Of a stretch of 42,852 bases of DNA, positions 1 to 7,208 are shown piece by piece. Location of the stretch: assembly GCA_001797615.1 (NCBI GenBank), contig MGPV01000023.1, positions 1-42,852 of the forward strand, written 5' to 3'. The first letter of the stretch is position 1, and every line of letters begins with the position of its first letter. This stretch comes from Deltaproteobacteria bacterium GWC2_65_14. Its GTDB lineage: Bacteria; Desulfobacterota; Deferrimicrobia; Deferrimicrobiales; Deferrimicrobiaceae. A program made the translations under genes and the position numbers. The notes below the pieces were generated by a model that was not told where the DNA came from, did not search any database, and saw only the letters and a list, made by a program, of their open reading frames with translations.

Positions 1-319
1 GTCCCCGGAAGGGTTTCGTCGCGAGACAAGGGAGACCCGAGGCGAGGCGGGCAAGCGCAGGAGCGAGCGCGGAGGCGTACGGTCAGTACGCCGCACAAGC
101 GAGCGACGAGCACGCCCGACGCAGCCCGGGGATCGCTTGTCGCAGCAGAAAAGGCAGCCCTGGCGACCGGCGCCTGCGGCTCGGTCTGCACCGCCAGCCC
201 TTTGTCGGACTCCCTGCGCCCGGCTCGGCGTACCGGAAGTACGCCTTCGCCGTGCTCGGTCGTCCTTCGCGGTCTGACGGCGCATCCGCTTCGCCTCGGC
301 TGCCGACCCTTCCGGGGAC
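1..319. repeat. Quasi-palindromic repeat pair (two inverted units)
   Basis: Two units of about 150 bp face each other around a centre near position 160. The outer boxes are GTCCCCGGAAGGGT at 1-14 and its exact reverse complement at 306-319. Each unit then carries, after 59-60 nt, the same perfect hairpin stem GGCGTAC/GTACGCC with a 5-nt loop, at 74-92 and 227-245. The sequence between boxes and hairpins is diverged but similar in composition. No convincing gene lies here; short open frames on both strands are by-products of high GC. The structure resembles REP/BIME-type dispersed elements or a small non-autonomous element. That identity is inferred; the symmetry is seen directly. Confidence 0.6.
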
Positions 320-358
320 AGGCCCCTCGCGCCAGCTTCGTTGCGCTTCTTGCGCAGG

Positions 359-405
359 GGGGGACACTCTTGGTTTTCTCGCTGATCACACAAAGAGTGT
401 CCCCC
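359..405. repeat. Perfect 13-bp inverted repeat (GGGGGACACTCTT)
   Basis: GGGGGACACTCTT at 359-371 is repeated as its exact reverse complement at 393-405, around a 21-nt loop. No T-run follows, so it is not a classic terminator. GGGGACA/TGTCCCC-ended palindromes of this kind commonly occur as REP-like elements mobilised by REP-associated tyrosine transposases. No such transposase is in the window. It lies 98 bp upstream of dapB and could insulate dapB from upstream transcription. Confidence 0.6.
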
Positions 406-441
406 GCCATCCTCAGTCGCGCGCCTCGCTGGCGCGGCGCA

Positions 442-494
442 TCGACGCTCTCGGTGCCTCAAGCTATTTACGAGACGGTACACTAGGGGAGGAG
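442..494 (+). promoter_or_regulatory. Weak candidate promoter and RBS of dapB
   Basis: The stretch 406-502 has no gene. A poor -35-like TCGACG (442-447) is followed after 17 bp by TATTTA (465-470); a TACACT (479-484) is another possible -10. Neither is a strong match. A good Shine-Dalgarno sequence, AGGGGAGGAG (485-494), sits 8 nt before the dapB ATG and fixes that start. Confidence 0.25.
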
Positions 495-502
495 ACCCGG
501 GC

Positions 503-1306
503 ATGGCGAAGGTCGTGGTGTGCGGCGCGATGGGGAGGATGGGGAAGGCGATCCTCTCGGTGCTCGCGGGCAGCCCCCGCGTGTTCTCCCTCGCGGCCGC
601 GGTGGAAACGCCGGGGCACCCGATGCTCGGACGGGACGCCTTCGAGGCCGCGGGGGCGGGGAAGGCCGGGATCCCGGTGACGGCGGATTTTCCCGGGGCG
701 ATCGCCGGCGCGGACGTGGCGATCGATTTCACCCATCCCGCCTCCTCCGTCGGCCACGCGCGGGAGGCGGCCTCCGCGGGGAAGCCGATCGTCATCGGGA
801 CCACGGGGCTCTCGCCGGAGCAGACCGGGGAGATCCGGGAGGCGGCGAAGTGGATCGCCTGCGTCCTCTCCCCGAACATGAGCGTCGGGGTGAACCTGAT
901 GTTCCAGGTGGCGGCGGACGTCGCGCGGACCCTCGGAGAGGAGTTCGACGTGGAGATCGTCGAGGTCCATCACCGCTTCAAGAAGGACTCCCCCTCCGGC
1001 ACGGCGGTGAGGCTGGCCGACGCGGTGGCAGGCGCACTGGGGCGCGAGATGCGGGAGGCGGGCGTCTACGGCCGGCAGGGGATCGTGGGGGAGCGCACGA
1101 AGCGGGAGATCGGGGTCCTCGCGGTCCGGGCGGGAGACGTCGTGGGGGAGCACACGGTGATCTTCGGCGGGATCGGGGAGCGCTTCGAGATCACCCACCG
1201 TGCGCACAGCCGGGACACCTTCGCGAGAGGGGCGGTCCGTGCAGCCGGCTGGGTACTCGGCAGGCCCGCCGGCCTCTATGACATGAAATCGGTGCTGGGG
1301 CTGTAA
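503..1306 (+). CDS. dapB: 4-hydroxy-tetrahydrodipicolinate reductase DapB
   Basis: Reduces 4-hydroxy-tetrahydrodipicolinate to tetrahydrodipicolinate with NAD(P)H in cytoplasmic lysine/diaminopimelate synthesis. The 267-residue length is normal. The N-terminal Rossmann loop GAMGRMG (residues 8-14) and the family signature EVHHRFKKDSPSGTA, with its catalytic histidine and lysine, are both present. The ATG is preceded by a strong AGGGGAGGAG site. It starts a tightly packed run with a FAH-family gene (4-bp gap) and dapL, which uses the DapB product directly, so the pathway context is coherent. dapA is not in the window; it would be upstream of the repeat cluster or elsewhere. Confidence 0.97.
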   Translation: MAKVVVCGAMGRMGKAILSVLAGSPRVFSLAAAVETPGHPMLGRDAFEAAGAGKAGIPVTADFPGAIAGADVAIDFTHPASSVGHAREAASAGKPIVIGTTGLSPEQTGEIREAAKWIACVLSPNMSVGVNLMFQVAADVARTLGEEFDVEIVEVHHRFKKDSPSGTAVRLADAVAGALGREMREAGVYGRQGIVGERTKREIGVLAVRAGDVVGEHTVIFGGIGERFEITHRAHSRDTFARGAVRAAGWVLGRPAGLYDMKSVLGL

Positions 1307-1310
1307 CGGG

Positions 1311-2075
1311 ATGAAGATCGGGCGGTACGAATCGGACGGAAGGATTTCGTTCGGAATCGTCGACCCGAAAGGGGGGACCGTCCGGGAGATCGACGGAGCC
1401 CCGTTCGACGGGATCCGGGAAACGGGCGCAGTCCGGCGTCTTTCGGAGGTCCGCCTTCTCGCCCCTGTCGCTCCCACGAAGATCGTCGCGGTGGGGCTGA
1501 ACTACCGGGACCATGCGAAGGAGATGGGGAAGAAGATCCCCGAGGAGCCGCTGATCTTCCTCAAGGCCCCCTCCGCCCTGAACCGTCCCGGCGGGGACGT
1601 GGTCTACCCGGCCGCCTCCCGCCGCGTGGACTACGAGGCGGAGCTGGCCGTCGTCATCGGGAAGAGGGCGAAGGACGTACGGGAAAGCGAAGCCCCCTCG
1701 GTGATTCTGGGGTACACCGGCATCAACGACGTGACCGCCCGGGACCTCCAGGCGAAGGACGGGCTCTACGCCCGCGCGAAGGGGTTCGACACCTTCGCCC
1801 CGCTGGGGCCCTGGATCGAGACGGAGCTGGACCCGTCCGGGCTTTCCGTCCGCTGCACCGTGAACGGCGTGGTGCGCCAGGACGGGAACACCCGGGAGAT
1901 GGGGGCCTCGGTGTTCCGGCTCGTGGAGTTCATCTCGCACGTCATGACCCTCCTCCCGGGCGACGTCATCGCGACGGGGACTCCCCCCGGCGTGGGCCCC
2001 GTGCAGGTGGGCGACGAGATGACGGTCGAGATCGAGGGGATCGGCAGGCTCACGAACCGGATCGTCGCGCAGTAA
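1311..2075 (+). CDS. Fumarylacetoacetate hydrolase (FAH) family protein
   Basis: A 254-residue FAH-fold protein. It has a short N-terminal domain (about 1-50) and the catalytic barrel after it. Family motifs are KAPSALNRPG, the metal-ligand region YEAELAVVIG, GYTGINDVTARDLQ and GDVIATGTPPGVG. Members cleave C-C bonds of acylpyruvates, isomerise hydroxy-dienedioates or decarboxylate oxaloacetate; the sequence does not say which. It sits between dapB and dapL with 4-bp and 30-bp gaps, so it should be co-transcribed with lysine genes. A housekeeping role on oxaloacetate- or pyruvate-derived compounds is possible but is inference. Confidence 0.9.
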   Translation: MKIGRYESDGRISFGIVDPKGGTVREIDGAPFDGIRETGAVRRLSEVRLLAPVAPTKIVAVGLNYRDHAKEMGKKIPEEPLIFLKAPSALNRPGGDVVYPAASRRVDYEAELAVVIGKRAKDVRESEAPSVILGYTGINDVTARDLQAKDGLYARAKGFDTFAPLGPWIETELDPSGLSVRCTVNGVVRQDGNTREMGASVFRLVEFISHVMTLLPGDVIATGTPPGVGPVQVGDEMTVEIEGIGRLTNRIVAQ

Positions 2076-2105
2076 CGAAAACCAATCAAGGGAGACACCG
2101 CAGAG

Positions 2106-3275
2106 ATGACCCGATTTACCCTGTCCGGGCGGATCCAGGCCCTTCCGCCCTACCTGTTCGCCGAGATCGACCGGAAGAAGCAGGAAGTCCGGGCCCGCGG
2201 AATGGACATCATCGACCTGGGCGTGGGAGACCCCGACCGCCCGACCCCGAAATTCATCGTGGACCGGATGAAGCGGGAGGCGGCCGTCCCGGCGAACCAC
2301 CGGTATCCCTCGTACGAGGGGCTCCCGGCCTTCCGGGACGCGGCGGCAAAGTGGTACCGGCGGCGGTTCGGCGTTGCGCTGGATCCCGCCTCCGAGGTGG
2401 TCGCCCTGATCGGCTCGAAGGAGGGGATCGCCCACTTCCCGATGGCCTTCGTGAACCCGGGGGATGTCGTGCTCGTCCCCGACCCCGGGTATCCCGTCTA
2501 CCACATCGCCACGATGTTCGCCGGAGGGAAGTCCCACCTCCTCCCCCTGCTGCGCGAGAACGGGTTCCTCCCCGAACTGGAGCGGATTCCCGCCTCCGCG
2601 CTGCGGAAGGCGAAGATCCTTTTCCTGAACTACCCGAACAATCCCACCTCGGCGGTGGCGGACCGGGCCTTCTACCGGAAGGTGCTGCGCTTCGCGGAGG
2701 CGCACGACCTGATCGTCGCGCACGACGTCGCCTATACGGAGATCTACTTCGGCGACGAGAAGCCGATGAGCATTCTCGACCTGCCGGGGGCGAAGAAGCG
2801 GTGCATCGAGTTCCACTCCCTCTCCAAGACCTACAACATGACCGGGTGGAGAATCGGGTTCGCGGTGGGGAACCCCGACCTGGTCGCGGGGCTCGGGAAG
2901 GTCAAGACGAACGTGGACAGCGGCGTGTTCCAGGCGATCCAGGGGGCGGCGATCGCCGCGCTGACGGAGGGGGACGCGGCGGCGGAAGCGATCCGGAAGG
3001 TCTACCAGGAGCGGCGGGACCTGCTGGTCCCGGGACTGCGCGCGCTGGGGCTCGACCCGGTCGACCCGAAGGCCACCTTCTACGTCTGGATCCCCGTGCC
3101 GAAGGGATACGGCTCGGCCTCCTTCTGCACCCACCTGCTGACCAACGCGGGGATCGTGACCACCCCGGGGAACGGGTTCGGCCGGAGCGGGGAGGGGTAT
3201 GTCCGGATCGCCCTGACGCAGGAGAAGGGGCGGCTCCGGGAGGCGCTCGACCGGATGAAGCGGATCGGGTTCTGA
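2106..3275 (+). CDS. dapL: LL-diaminopimelate aminotransferase DapL
   Basis: A PLP-dependent class I/II aminotransferase that converts tetrahydrodipicolinate to LL-diaminopimelate in one glutamate-dependent step, bypassing DapD/C/E. It has 389 residues, the usual length. Visible features are the N-terminal substrate region (DLGVGDPDRPTP, 37-48), the NYPNNPT motif (175-181) and the PLP lysine K241 in SLSKTYNMTGWRIG. Linkage to dapB favours DapL over a generic aspartate aminotransferase. The ATG at 2106 follows an AAGGGAGA site. DapL is typical of Desulfobacterota, Chlamydiae, cyanobacteria and some archaea. Confidence 0.92.
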   Translation: MTRFTLSGRIQALPPYLFAEIDRKKQEVRARGMDIIDLGVGDPDRPTPKFIVDRMKREAAVPANHRYPSYEGLPAFRDAAAKWYRRRFGVALDPASEVVALIGSKEGIAHFPMAFVNPGDVVLVPDPGYPVYHIATMFAGGKSHLLPLLRENGFLPELERIPASALRKAKILFLNYPNNPTSAVADRAFYRKVLRFAEAHDLIVAHDVAYTEIYFGDEKPMSILDLPGAKKRCIEFHSLSKTYNMTGWRIGFAVGNPDLVAGLGKVKTNVDSGVFQAIQGAAIAALTEGDAAAEAIRKVYQERRDLLVPGLRALGLDPVDPKATFYVWIPVPKGYGSASFCTHLLTNAGIVTTPGNGFGRSGEGYVRIALTQEKGRLREALDRMKRIGF

Positions 3276-3300
3276 ACCCGGGGAAGGGGATCGCGGGCCG

Positions 3301-3780
3301 GTGTCGGAAGAGGTTCTCCTGCTCCTGGGAAGCAACCTGGGGCGCCGGGTGCGGCATCTCCGGGAGGGGATCGACCGGATCTCCCGGGAGGTCGAGGTGA
3401 CCCGGGTCTCCGGGATCTACGCCGGGGAGCCGAGCGGCAGACCGCACCAGCCCTGGTTCCTGAACCTGGCGCTCCTGGGGACGACCGCCCTCCCGCCGGA
3501 GGAGCTGCTGGCGTTCGCCAAGGAGGTGGAGCGCGCCGGGGGACGCCGGGGGGCGGCCCGGTGGGGCCCCCGGGAGCTCGACGTGGACATCCTCCTCGTG
3601 GGCGGCCTTGTGATGAGGAAACCGCACCTGAAGATCCCACATCCCATGCTGGGGGAGCGGCGATTCTGCCTGATGCCCGCCGCCGAGATCGCCCCCGACA
3701 GGGCCGTCCCGCCGGGAGGGGAAACGGTGCGGGAGCTGCTCTCCCGATGCCGGGACACGCACGAGGTGACGCCTCTATGA
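3301..3780 (+). CDS. folK: HPPK: 6-hydroxymethyl-7,8-dihydropterin pyrophosphokinase FolK
   Basis: Transfers pyrophosphate from ATP to 6-hydroxymethyl-7,8-dihydropterin in folate synthesis. Length is 159 residues, standard for FolK. Signatures include LLLGSNLG near the N-terminus and RWGPRELDVDILL, with the paired metal-binding aspartates, followed by IPHPMLGERRFCLMP. The start is GTG, 25 bp after dapL. Its stop overlaps the next start as ATGA (3777-3780), so it is coupled to the lipoprotein gene downstream. No other folate gene is present. Confidence 0.95.
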   Translation: MSEEVLLLLGSNLGRRVRHLREGIDRISREVEVTRVSGIYAGEPSGRPHQPWFLNLALLGTTALPPEELLAFAKEVERAGGRRGAARWGPRELDVDILLVGGLVMRKPHLKIPHPMLGERRFCLMPAAEIAPDRAVPPGGETVRELLSRCRDTHEVTPL

Positions 3781-4340
3781 CGCTACGCACGGGCAGGATC
3801 CTGATCCTGGGAGTGGCGCTGGTTTCCCTGATCGTGGCGGGGGGATGCCGGAAGAAGGAGGCTCCGCGGGGAGGGGAGGGGGAGCCGATCCACCTCAACG
3901 CCCTCGCCGAGATCGAGAACTACAAGGAGATCCTGAGGCGGGACCCGAACAATCTCCAGGCCCGCATCAACATCGGGAATCTCTATTTCGACACGCGGCA
4001 GGACCTGTCGGCCATCGAGCATTACCGGAAGGCGCTCGAGCTGGACCCCCGGAACCCGAATGTCCGCACCGACATGGCGATCTGCTACCGGCGGAAGGGC
4101 GACCCCGACAGGGCGGTCGAGGAGCTGAAGAAGGCGATCTCCACCGATCCGCGCCACGCGCAGTCGCGATACAACCTCGGCGTCATCCTGATCCACGACA
4201 AAAAAGACATCGAGGGAGGGGTCCGCGCCTGGGAGGCGCTCCTCGAGAATGTCCCCGGCTATCCCTATCGCGATTCCCTGAAGATGGAAACCACCCGGAT
4301 GCGGGCCCTGCTCGAGTCGATGAAGCCGAAGGGCAAGTAG
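3777..4340 (+). CDS. TPR-repeat lipoprotein
   Basis: Predicted 187-residue lipoprotein. The N-terminus is a lipoprotein signal peptide: basic n-region, hydrophobic core and lipobox VAGGC with the cysteine near residue 23. A short charged linker leads into about three tetratricopeptide repeats (for example NNLQARINIGNLYFD and NPNVRTDMAICYRRKGD, with the proline/alanine spacing typical of TPRs). The ATG at 3777 is chosen because it gives the signal peptide and overlaps the folK stop; the reading frame extends upstream, but that part is a shadow of folK. Probably a periplasmic scaffold or assembly factor; partner unknown. Confidence 0.85.
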   Translation: MTLRTGRILILGVALVSLIVAGGCRKKEAPRGGEGEPIHLNALAEIENYKEILRRDPNNLQARINIGNLYFDTRQDLSAIEHYRKALELDPRNPNVRTDMAICYRRKGDPDRAVEELKKAISTDPRHAQSRYNLGVILIHDKKDIEGGVRAWEALLENVPGYPYRDSLKMETTRMRALLESMKPKGK

Positions 4341-4472
4341 TCCGGGTTCGCGCTCGAGATTCCTCCGGGAAAAACGACGAACAAACTTAATCCGTTCGCC
4401 GAGTTGCGCCCACACCGTGGCGTTTCCACCCCGGTTTCTTTCCCGAAAGGGACCCCCATTCCCATTTTGCTA

Positions 4473-4501
4473 TTGACAGTATCGGCATCAGAGAATATAT
4501 G
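4473..4501 (+). promoter_or_regulatory. Sigma-70-type promoter of the IclR gene
   Basis: A perfect -35 TTGACA (4473-4478), a 17-bp spacer and -10 TATATG (4496-4501) lie in a clearly AT-richer stretch of the 212-bp gap after the TPR lipoprotein gene. The predicted transcript start near 4508 gives a leader of about 45 nt with a GGGGGAGAA ribosome site before the ATG at 4553. No strong terminator is visible in 4341-4472. Confidence 0.7.
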
Positions 4502-4552
4502 TAACATTGTTTTGTTTGTTTCGATCCGGATCCCGCGCAGGGGGAGAATTCC

Positions 4553-5332
4553 ATGGTGCGTCGTGACAAGTCGAACTATATCATCCAGTCCGTTTCCCAC
4601 GCGCTCGATGTCCTCGAACAGTTTCGGGGGGAGCACGACGAACTGGGGGTCACCGAGCTCAGCAAAAAGCTGAAGCTGCATAAAAACAACGTGTTCCGGA
4701 TTCTCGCGACTCTCCAGTCTCGCAACTACATCGAGCAGAACAAGGCCAACGAAAACTACCGCCTCGGGGTGAAGTGCCTCGAGCTGGGGCAGACCTTCAT
4801 CCAGCAGAGGGGGATGCTCAAGCAGTCCAAGGCGATCCTCCGGGAGCTCGCCGAGAGCTCCGGGGAGACCAGCTACATCTCGCTCCTGCGGGGGAACGAC
4901 GTCGTATACATCGACGCGGTGGAGACTTCCTCGACCGTGCGGGTCGTTTCCCGTCTCGGGTTGCACATGCCCACCCACGCGACGGCGGCCGGAAAGGCGC
5001 TGGTCGGGTTCGATTCCGAGGAGGAACTCCGGAAGCGGTTCGGGAAGGAGCTTTCCCGGCACACGGAAAACACCTTCCGCTCGTTCGACGATCTGCTGCG
5101 GGACCTCGAGAAGATGCGGGAGAGGGGGTATGCCACCGACCTCGAGGAGTTCGAGGATGGGCTCCGGTGCATCGCCGCCCCGGTGCGCGACTACACCCGC
5201 AAGGTGATCGGCGCGGTCAGCGTGTCCGGTCCCGCCAACAGGATGACCGACGAGCGGATCGAGCAGACGATCGCCCCCGCGGTGGTCCGCTCCGGGAAGG
5301 AGCTTTCCGCCCGTCTCGGGTACCGCGATTAG
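4553..5332 (+). CDS. IclR-family transcriptional regulator
   Basis: A 259-residue regulator. The N-terminal winged HTH (about 10-75) has the IclR pattern SVSHALDVLEQF ... LGVTELSKKLKLHKNNVFRILATL. The C-terminal effector domain (about 85-255) carries RLGLHMPTHATAAGKALV and the closing IAAPVRDYTRKVIGAVSVSGP signature. IclR proteins commonly control aromatic, glyoxylate or fatty-acid catabolism. It is followed by its own 107-bp intergenic region and a TetR gene with an acyl-CoA dehydrogenase, so a catabolic regulon is plausible. The effector cannot be read from sequence. It has its own promoter, distinct from the upstream operon. Confidence 0.93.
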   Translation: MVRRDKSNYIIQSVSHALDVLEQFRGEHDELGVTELSKKLKLHKNNVFRILATLQSRNYIEQNKANENYRLGVKCLELGQTFIQQRGMLKQSKAILRELAESSGETSYISLLRGNDVVYIDAVETSSTVRVVSRLGLHMPTHATAAGKALVGFDSEEELRKRFGKELSRHTENTFRSFDDLLRDLEKMRERGYATDLEEFEDGLRCIAAPVRDYTRKVIGAVSVSGPANRMTDERIEQTIAPAVVRSGKELSARLGYRD

Positions 5333-5375
5333 GAACGTTTCCGCGGTCGTTTTCCAGGCAGCCCTCCGGACCCTC

Positions 5376-5404
5376 TTGACATCGACCTCCCCCCTTGGTA
5401 CCGT
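5376..5404 (+). promoter_or_regulatory. Candidate promoter of the TetR/acyl-CoA dehydrogenase operon
   Basis: A perfect -35 TTGACA (5376-5381) is followed after 17 bp by TACCGT (5399-5404). That hexamer keeps the three most conserved -10 positions (T1, A2, T6). The predicted transcript start falls at the left edge of the palindrome at 5411-5428, where a bound repressor would block transcription. Confidence 0.5.
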
Positions 5405-5410
5405 TTTTAT

Positions 5411-5428
5411 TGAATGACGGTTCATTCA
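5411..5428. promoter_or_regulatory. Palindromic operator, probably for the adjacent TetR regulator
   Basis: TGAATGA (5411-5417), spacer CGGT, TCATTCA (5422-5428) is a perfect 7+7 inverted repeat between the promoter and the start codon at 5440. The TGAATGA-N4-TCATTCA form resembles operators of FadR/PsrA-type TetR regulators of fatty-acid oxidation in proteobacteria. Autoregulation is inferred from position. Confidence 0.7.
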
Positions 5429-5439
5429 AGGGAGGCGCG

Positions 5440-6069
5440 ATGGCCAGGCGGGGGCCACAGGGAGGCGGAACGGCGAAGCGGGTGCGGATCCTGCGCGCCG
5501 CCATCCGGATCTTCTCGCAGAAGGGGTTCTTCAACTCGAAGGTCTCGGACATCGCGCGGGCCGCGGGCGTCGCCGACGGGACCATCTACCTCTACTTCAA
5601 GAACAAGGACGACCTGCTCATTTCCCTGTTCGAGGAGAAGATGGGTGAGGTCGTAGCGGATGTCCGCGAGCGGGTTGCCCAGGGAACCGGGCCCCTGCAT
5701 CGCCTGCGGATCTTCATCGAGAACCACATGGATCTCCTGGTGCGGGAGGCGGGGCTGATCGAGGTCATCCAGGTCGAGCTGCGCCAGAGCAACAAGTTCA
5801 TGAAGGAGTATGTGCCGGTGAGGTTCCTGGAGTATCTCGACGTCCTCGGCGGGATCCTGGAGGAGGGGATACGGGACGGGACCTTCCGGGCGGACCTGAA
5901 CGTGAAGACGGCCCGGCGCGCGATCTTCGGAGCGCTCGACGAGATCTCGCTGGCGCACGTGCTCTCGAAGAAAAAGAGATACCTGCCGACCGAGGCGGCC
6001 GCGGAGATCTACCGGATCTTCGCGGACGGCCTCTGCGCGGAAGGGACCCGGAGGGAGGAACGGAGATGA
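5440..6069 (+). CDS. TetR-family regulator (fatty-acid type context)
   Basis: A 209-residue TetR/AcrR-type repressor. The N-terminal HTH (about 12-60) reads RILRAAIRIFSQKGFF ... VSDIARAAGVADGTIYLYFKNKDDLL, a near-consensus TetR motif. The C-terminal ligand domain (about 70-205) resembles FadR-type members, including FIENHMDLLVREAG and FGALDEISLAHVLSKK. The ATG at 5440 is preferred over an upstream in-frame start at 5395 because it follows a GGGAGG site and lies downstream of the promoter/operator. The stop overlaps the acyl-CoA dehydrogenase start as ATGA, so the two are translationally coupled. Probably represses this operon until acyl-CoA builds up (inference). Confidence 0.92.
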   Translation: MARRGPQGGGTAKRVRILRAAIRIFSQKGFFNSKVSDIARAAGVADGTIYLYFKNKDDLLISLFEEKMGEVVADVRERVAQGTGPLHRLRIFIENHMDLLVREAGLIEVIQVELRQSNKFMKEYVPVRFLEYLDVLGGILEEGIRDGTFRADLNVKTARRAIFGALDEISLAHVLSKKKRYLPTEAAAEIYRIFADGLCAEGTRREERR

Positions 6070-7208
6070 TCGGATTCGATCTGACCCAGGAACAGGTCGC
6101 GCTCCAGGACATGGCTCGCAAGTTCGCGGCGAACGAGATCCGCCCCAGGGCGGCCGAGCATGACCATGCGGGGACCTTCCCCAAGGAGATCCTGGAGAAG
6201 GCCTTCGGGCTGGGACTGATGACCGGCTTCATCCCGGAGGAGTACGGAGGGCTCGGCCTCTCCGCGCTCGAGGCCTGCCTCATCGAGGAGGAACTGGGGT
6301 GGGGATGCTCCGGGATCACCACCTCGATGACCGCGAACGGGCTGGCGCTCTCGCCGATCCTGATCGCCGGGACCGACGAGCAGAAGAAGCGGTTCGTCAC
6401 CCCCTTCGCGGAAACGCTGCAGTATGCCTCCTTCTGCCTGACCGAGCCGGGGGCCGGCTCCGACGCCGGCGCGATCGCGACGACCGCGAAGCCGGACGGC
6501 GACGGCTACATCCTGAACGGGCGGAAGTGCTTCACCACGAACGGCAGCTACGCCTCCCAGTACACGGTCTTCGCCTCCACCGACCGCTCCAAGGGGCACA
6601 AGGGGCTCTCCGCCTTCATCGTCCCCCGGGAGACCCCGGGAGTTTCCGCCGGAAAGAAGGAGGACAAGATGGGGCAGCGCGCCTCCGACACCGCGGACGT
6701 GCTTTTCGAGGACGTCCGGATTCCCGCCGGAAACCGGATCGGGAAGGAGGGTGAAGGGTTCAAGATCGCGATGATGACGCTCGACTACGCCCGCCCCACG
6801 GTTGCCGCGATGGCGGTCGGGGTCGCCCGGGCGGCCTTCGAGCTGGCGATGCAGTACTCCAAGGAGCGGGTCCAGTTCGGCGTCCCGATCGCCATGAACC
6901 AGGCGATCCACTTCATGCTGGCCGACATGGCGATGGATATCGAGGCGGCACGCCTGCTCACCTACAAGAGCGCCTGGCTCCTGGACCAGGGGAAGCGGAA
7001 CACGAAGGAATCCTCGTTCGCGAAGGCCTTCGCGGCGGACCTCGCCATGCGGGTTACCACCGACGCGGTGCAGATCTACGGGGGCTACGGGTACATGAAG
7101 GATTACCCCGTGGAGAAGCTGATGCGGGATGCGAAGCTGCTGCAGATCTACGAGGGCACGAGTCAGATCCAGCGGATGGTCATCGCGAAAGAGATCATGA
7201 TGCGGTAG
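6066..7208 (+). CDS. Acyl-CoA dehydrogenase
   Basis: A 380-residue FAD-dependent acyl-CoA dehydrogenase that would introduce an alpha,beta double bond and pass electrons to ETF. Signatures are CLTEPGAGSDAGA (FAD/substrate loop), KCFTTNGSYASQYTVFA, QIYGGYGYMKDYPVEKLMRDAK and the catalytic glutamate near residue 363 in IYEGTSQIQ. Length fits short/medium-chain or branched-chain enzymes; substrate not assignable. It is coupled to the TetR gene. The EtfD-like oxidoreductase at 8966-10984 is a plausible downstream electron acceptor, although etfAB is not in the window. Its 3' end overlaps the convergent gene at 7195 by 14 bp. Confidence 0.95.
   Translation: MIGFDLTQEQVALQDMARKFAANEIRPRAAEHDHAGTFPKEILEKAFGLGLMTGFIPEEYGGLGLSALEACLIEEELGWGCSGITTSMTANGLALSPILIAGTDEQKKRFVTPFAETLQYASFCLTEPGAGSDAGAIATTAKPDGDGYILNGRKCFTTNGSYASQYTVFASTDRSKGHKGLSAFIVPRETPGVSAGKKEDKMGQRASDTADVLFEDVRIPAGNRIGKEGEGFKIAMMTLDYARPTVAAMAVGVARAAFELAMQYSKERVQFGVPIAMNQAIHFMLADMAMDIEAARLLTYKSAWLLDQGKRNTKESSFAKAFAADLAMRVTTDAVQIYGGYGYMKDYPVEKLMRDAKLLQIYEGTSQIQRMVIAKEIMMR

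Noticed and set aside
83-680. Several 90-140 residue frames across the 5' repeat cluster.
   Set aside because: They lie over inverted repeats, have skewed composition, no ribosome sites and no similarity to known proteins.
4440-4452. TCCC-GAAA-GGGA hairpin as a terminator after the TPR lipoprotein gene.
   Set aside because: Only four base pairs and no T-run; too weak to call.
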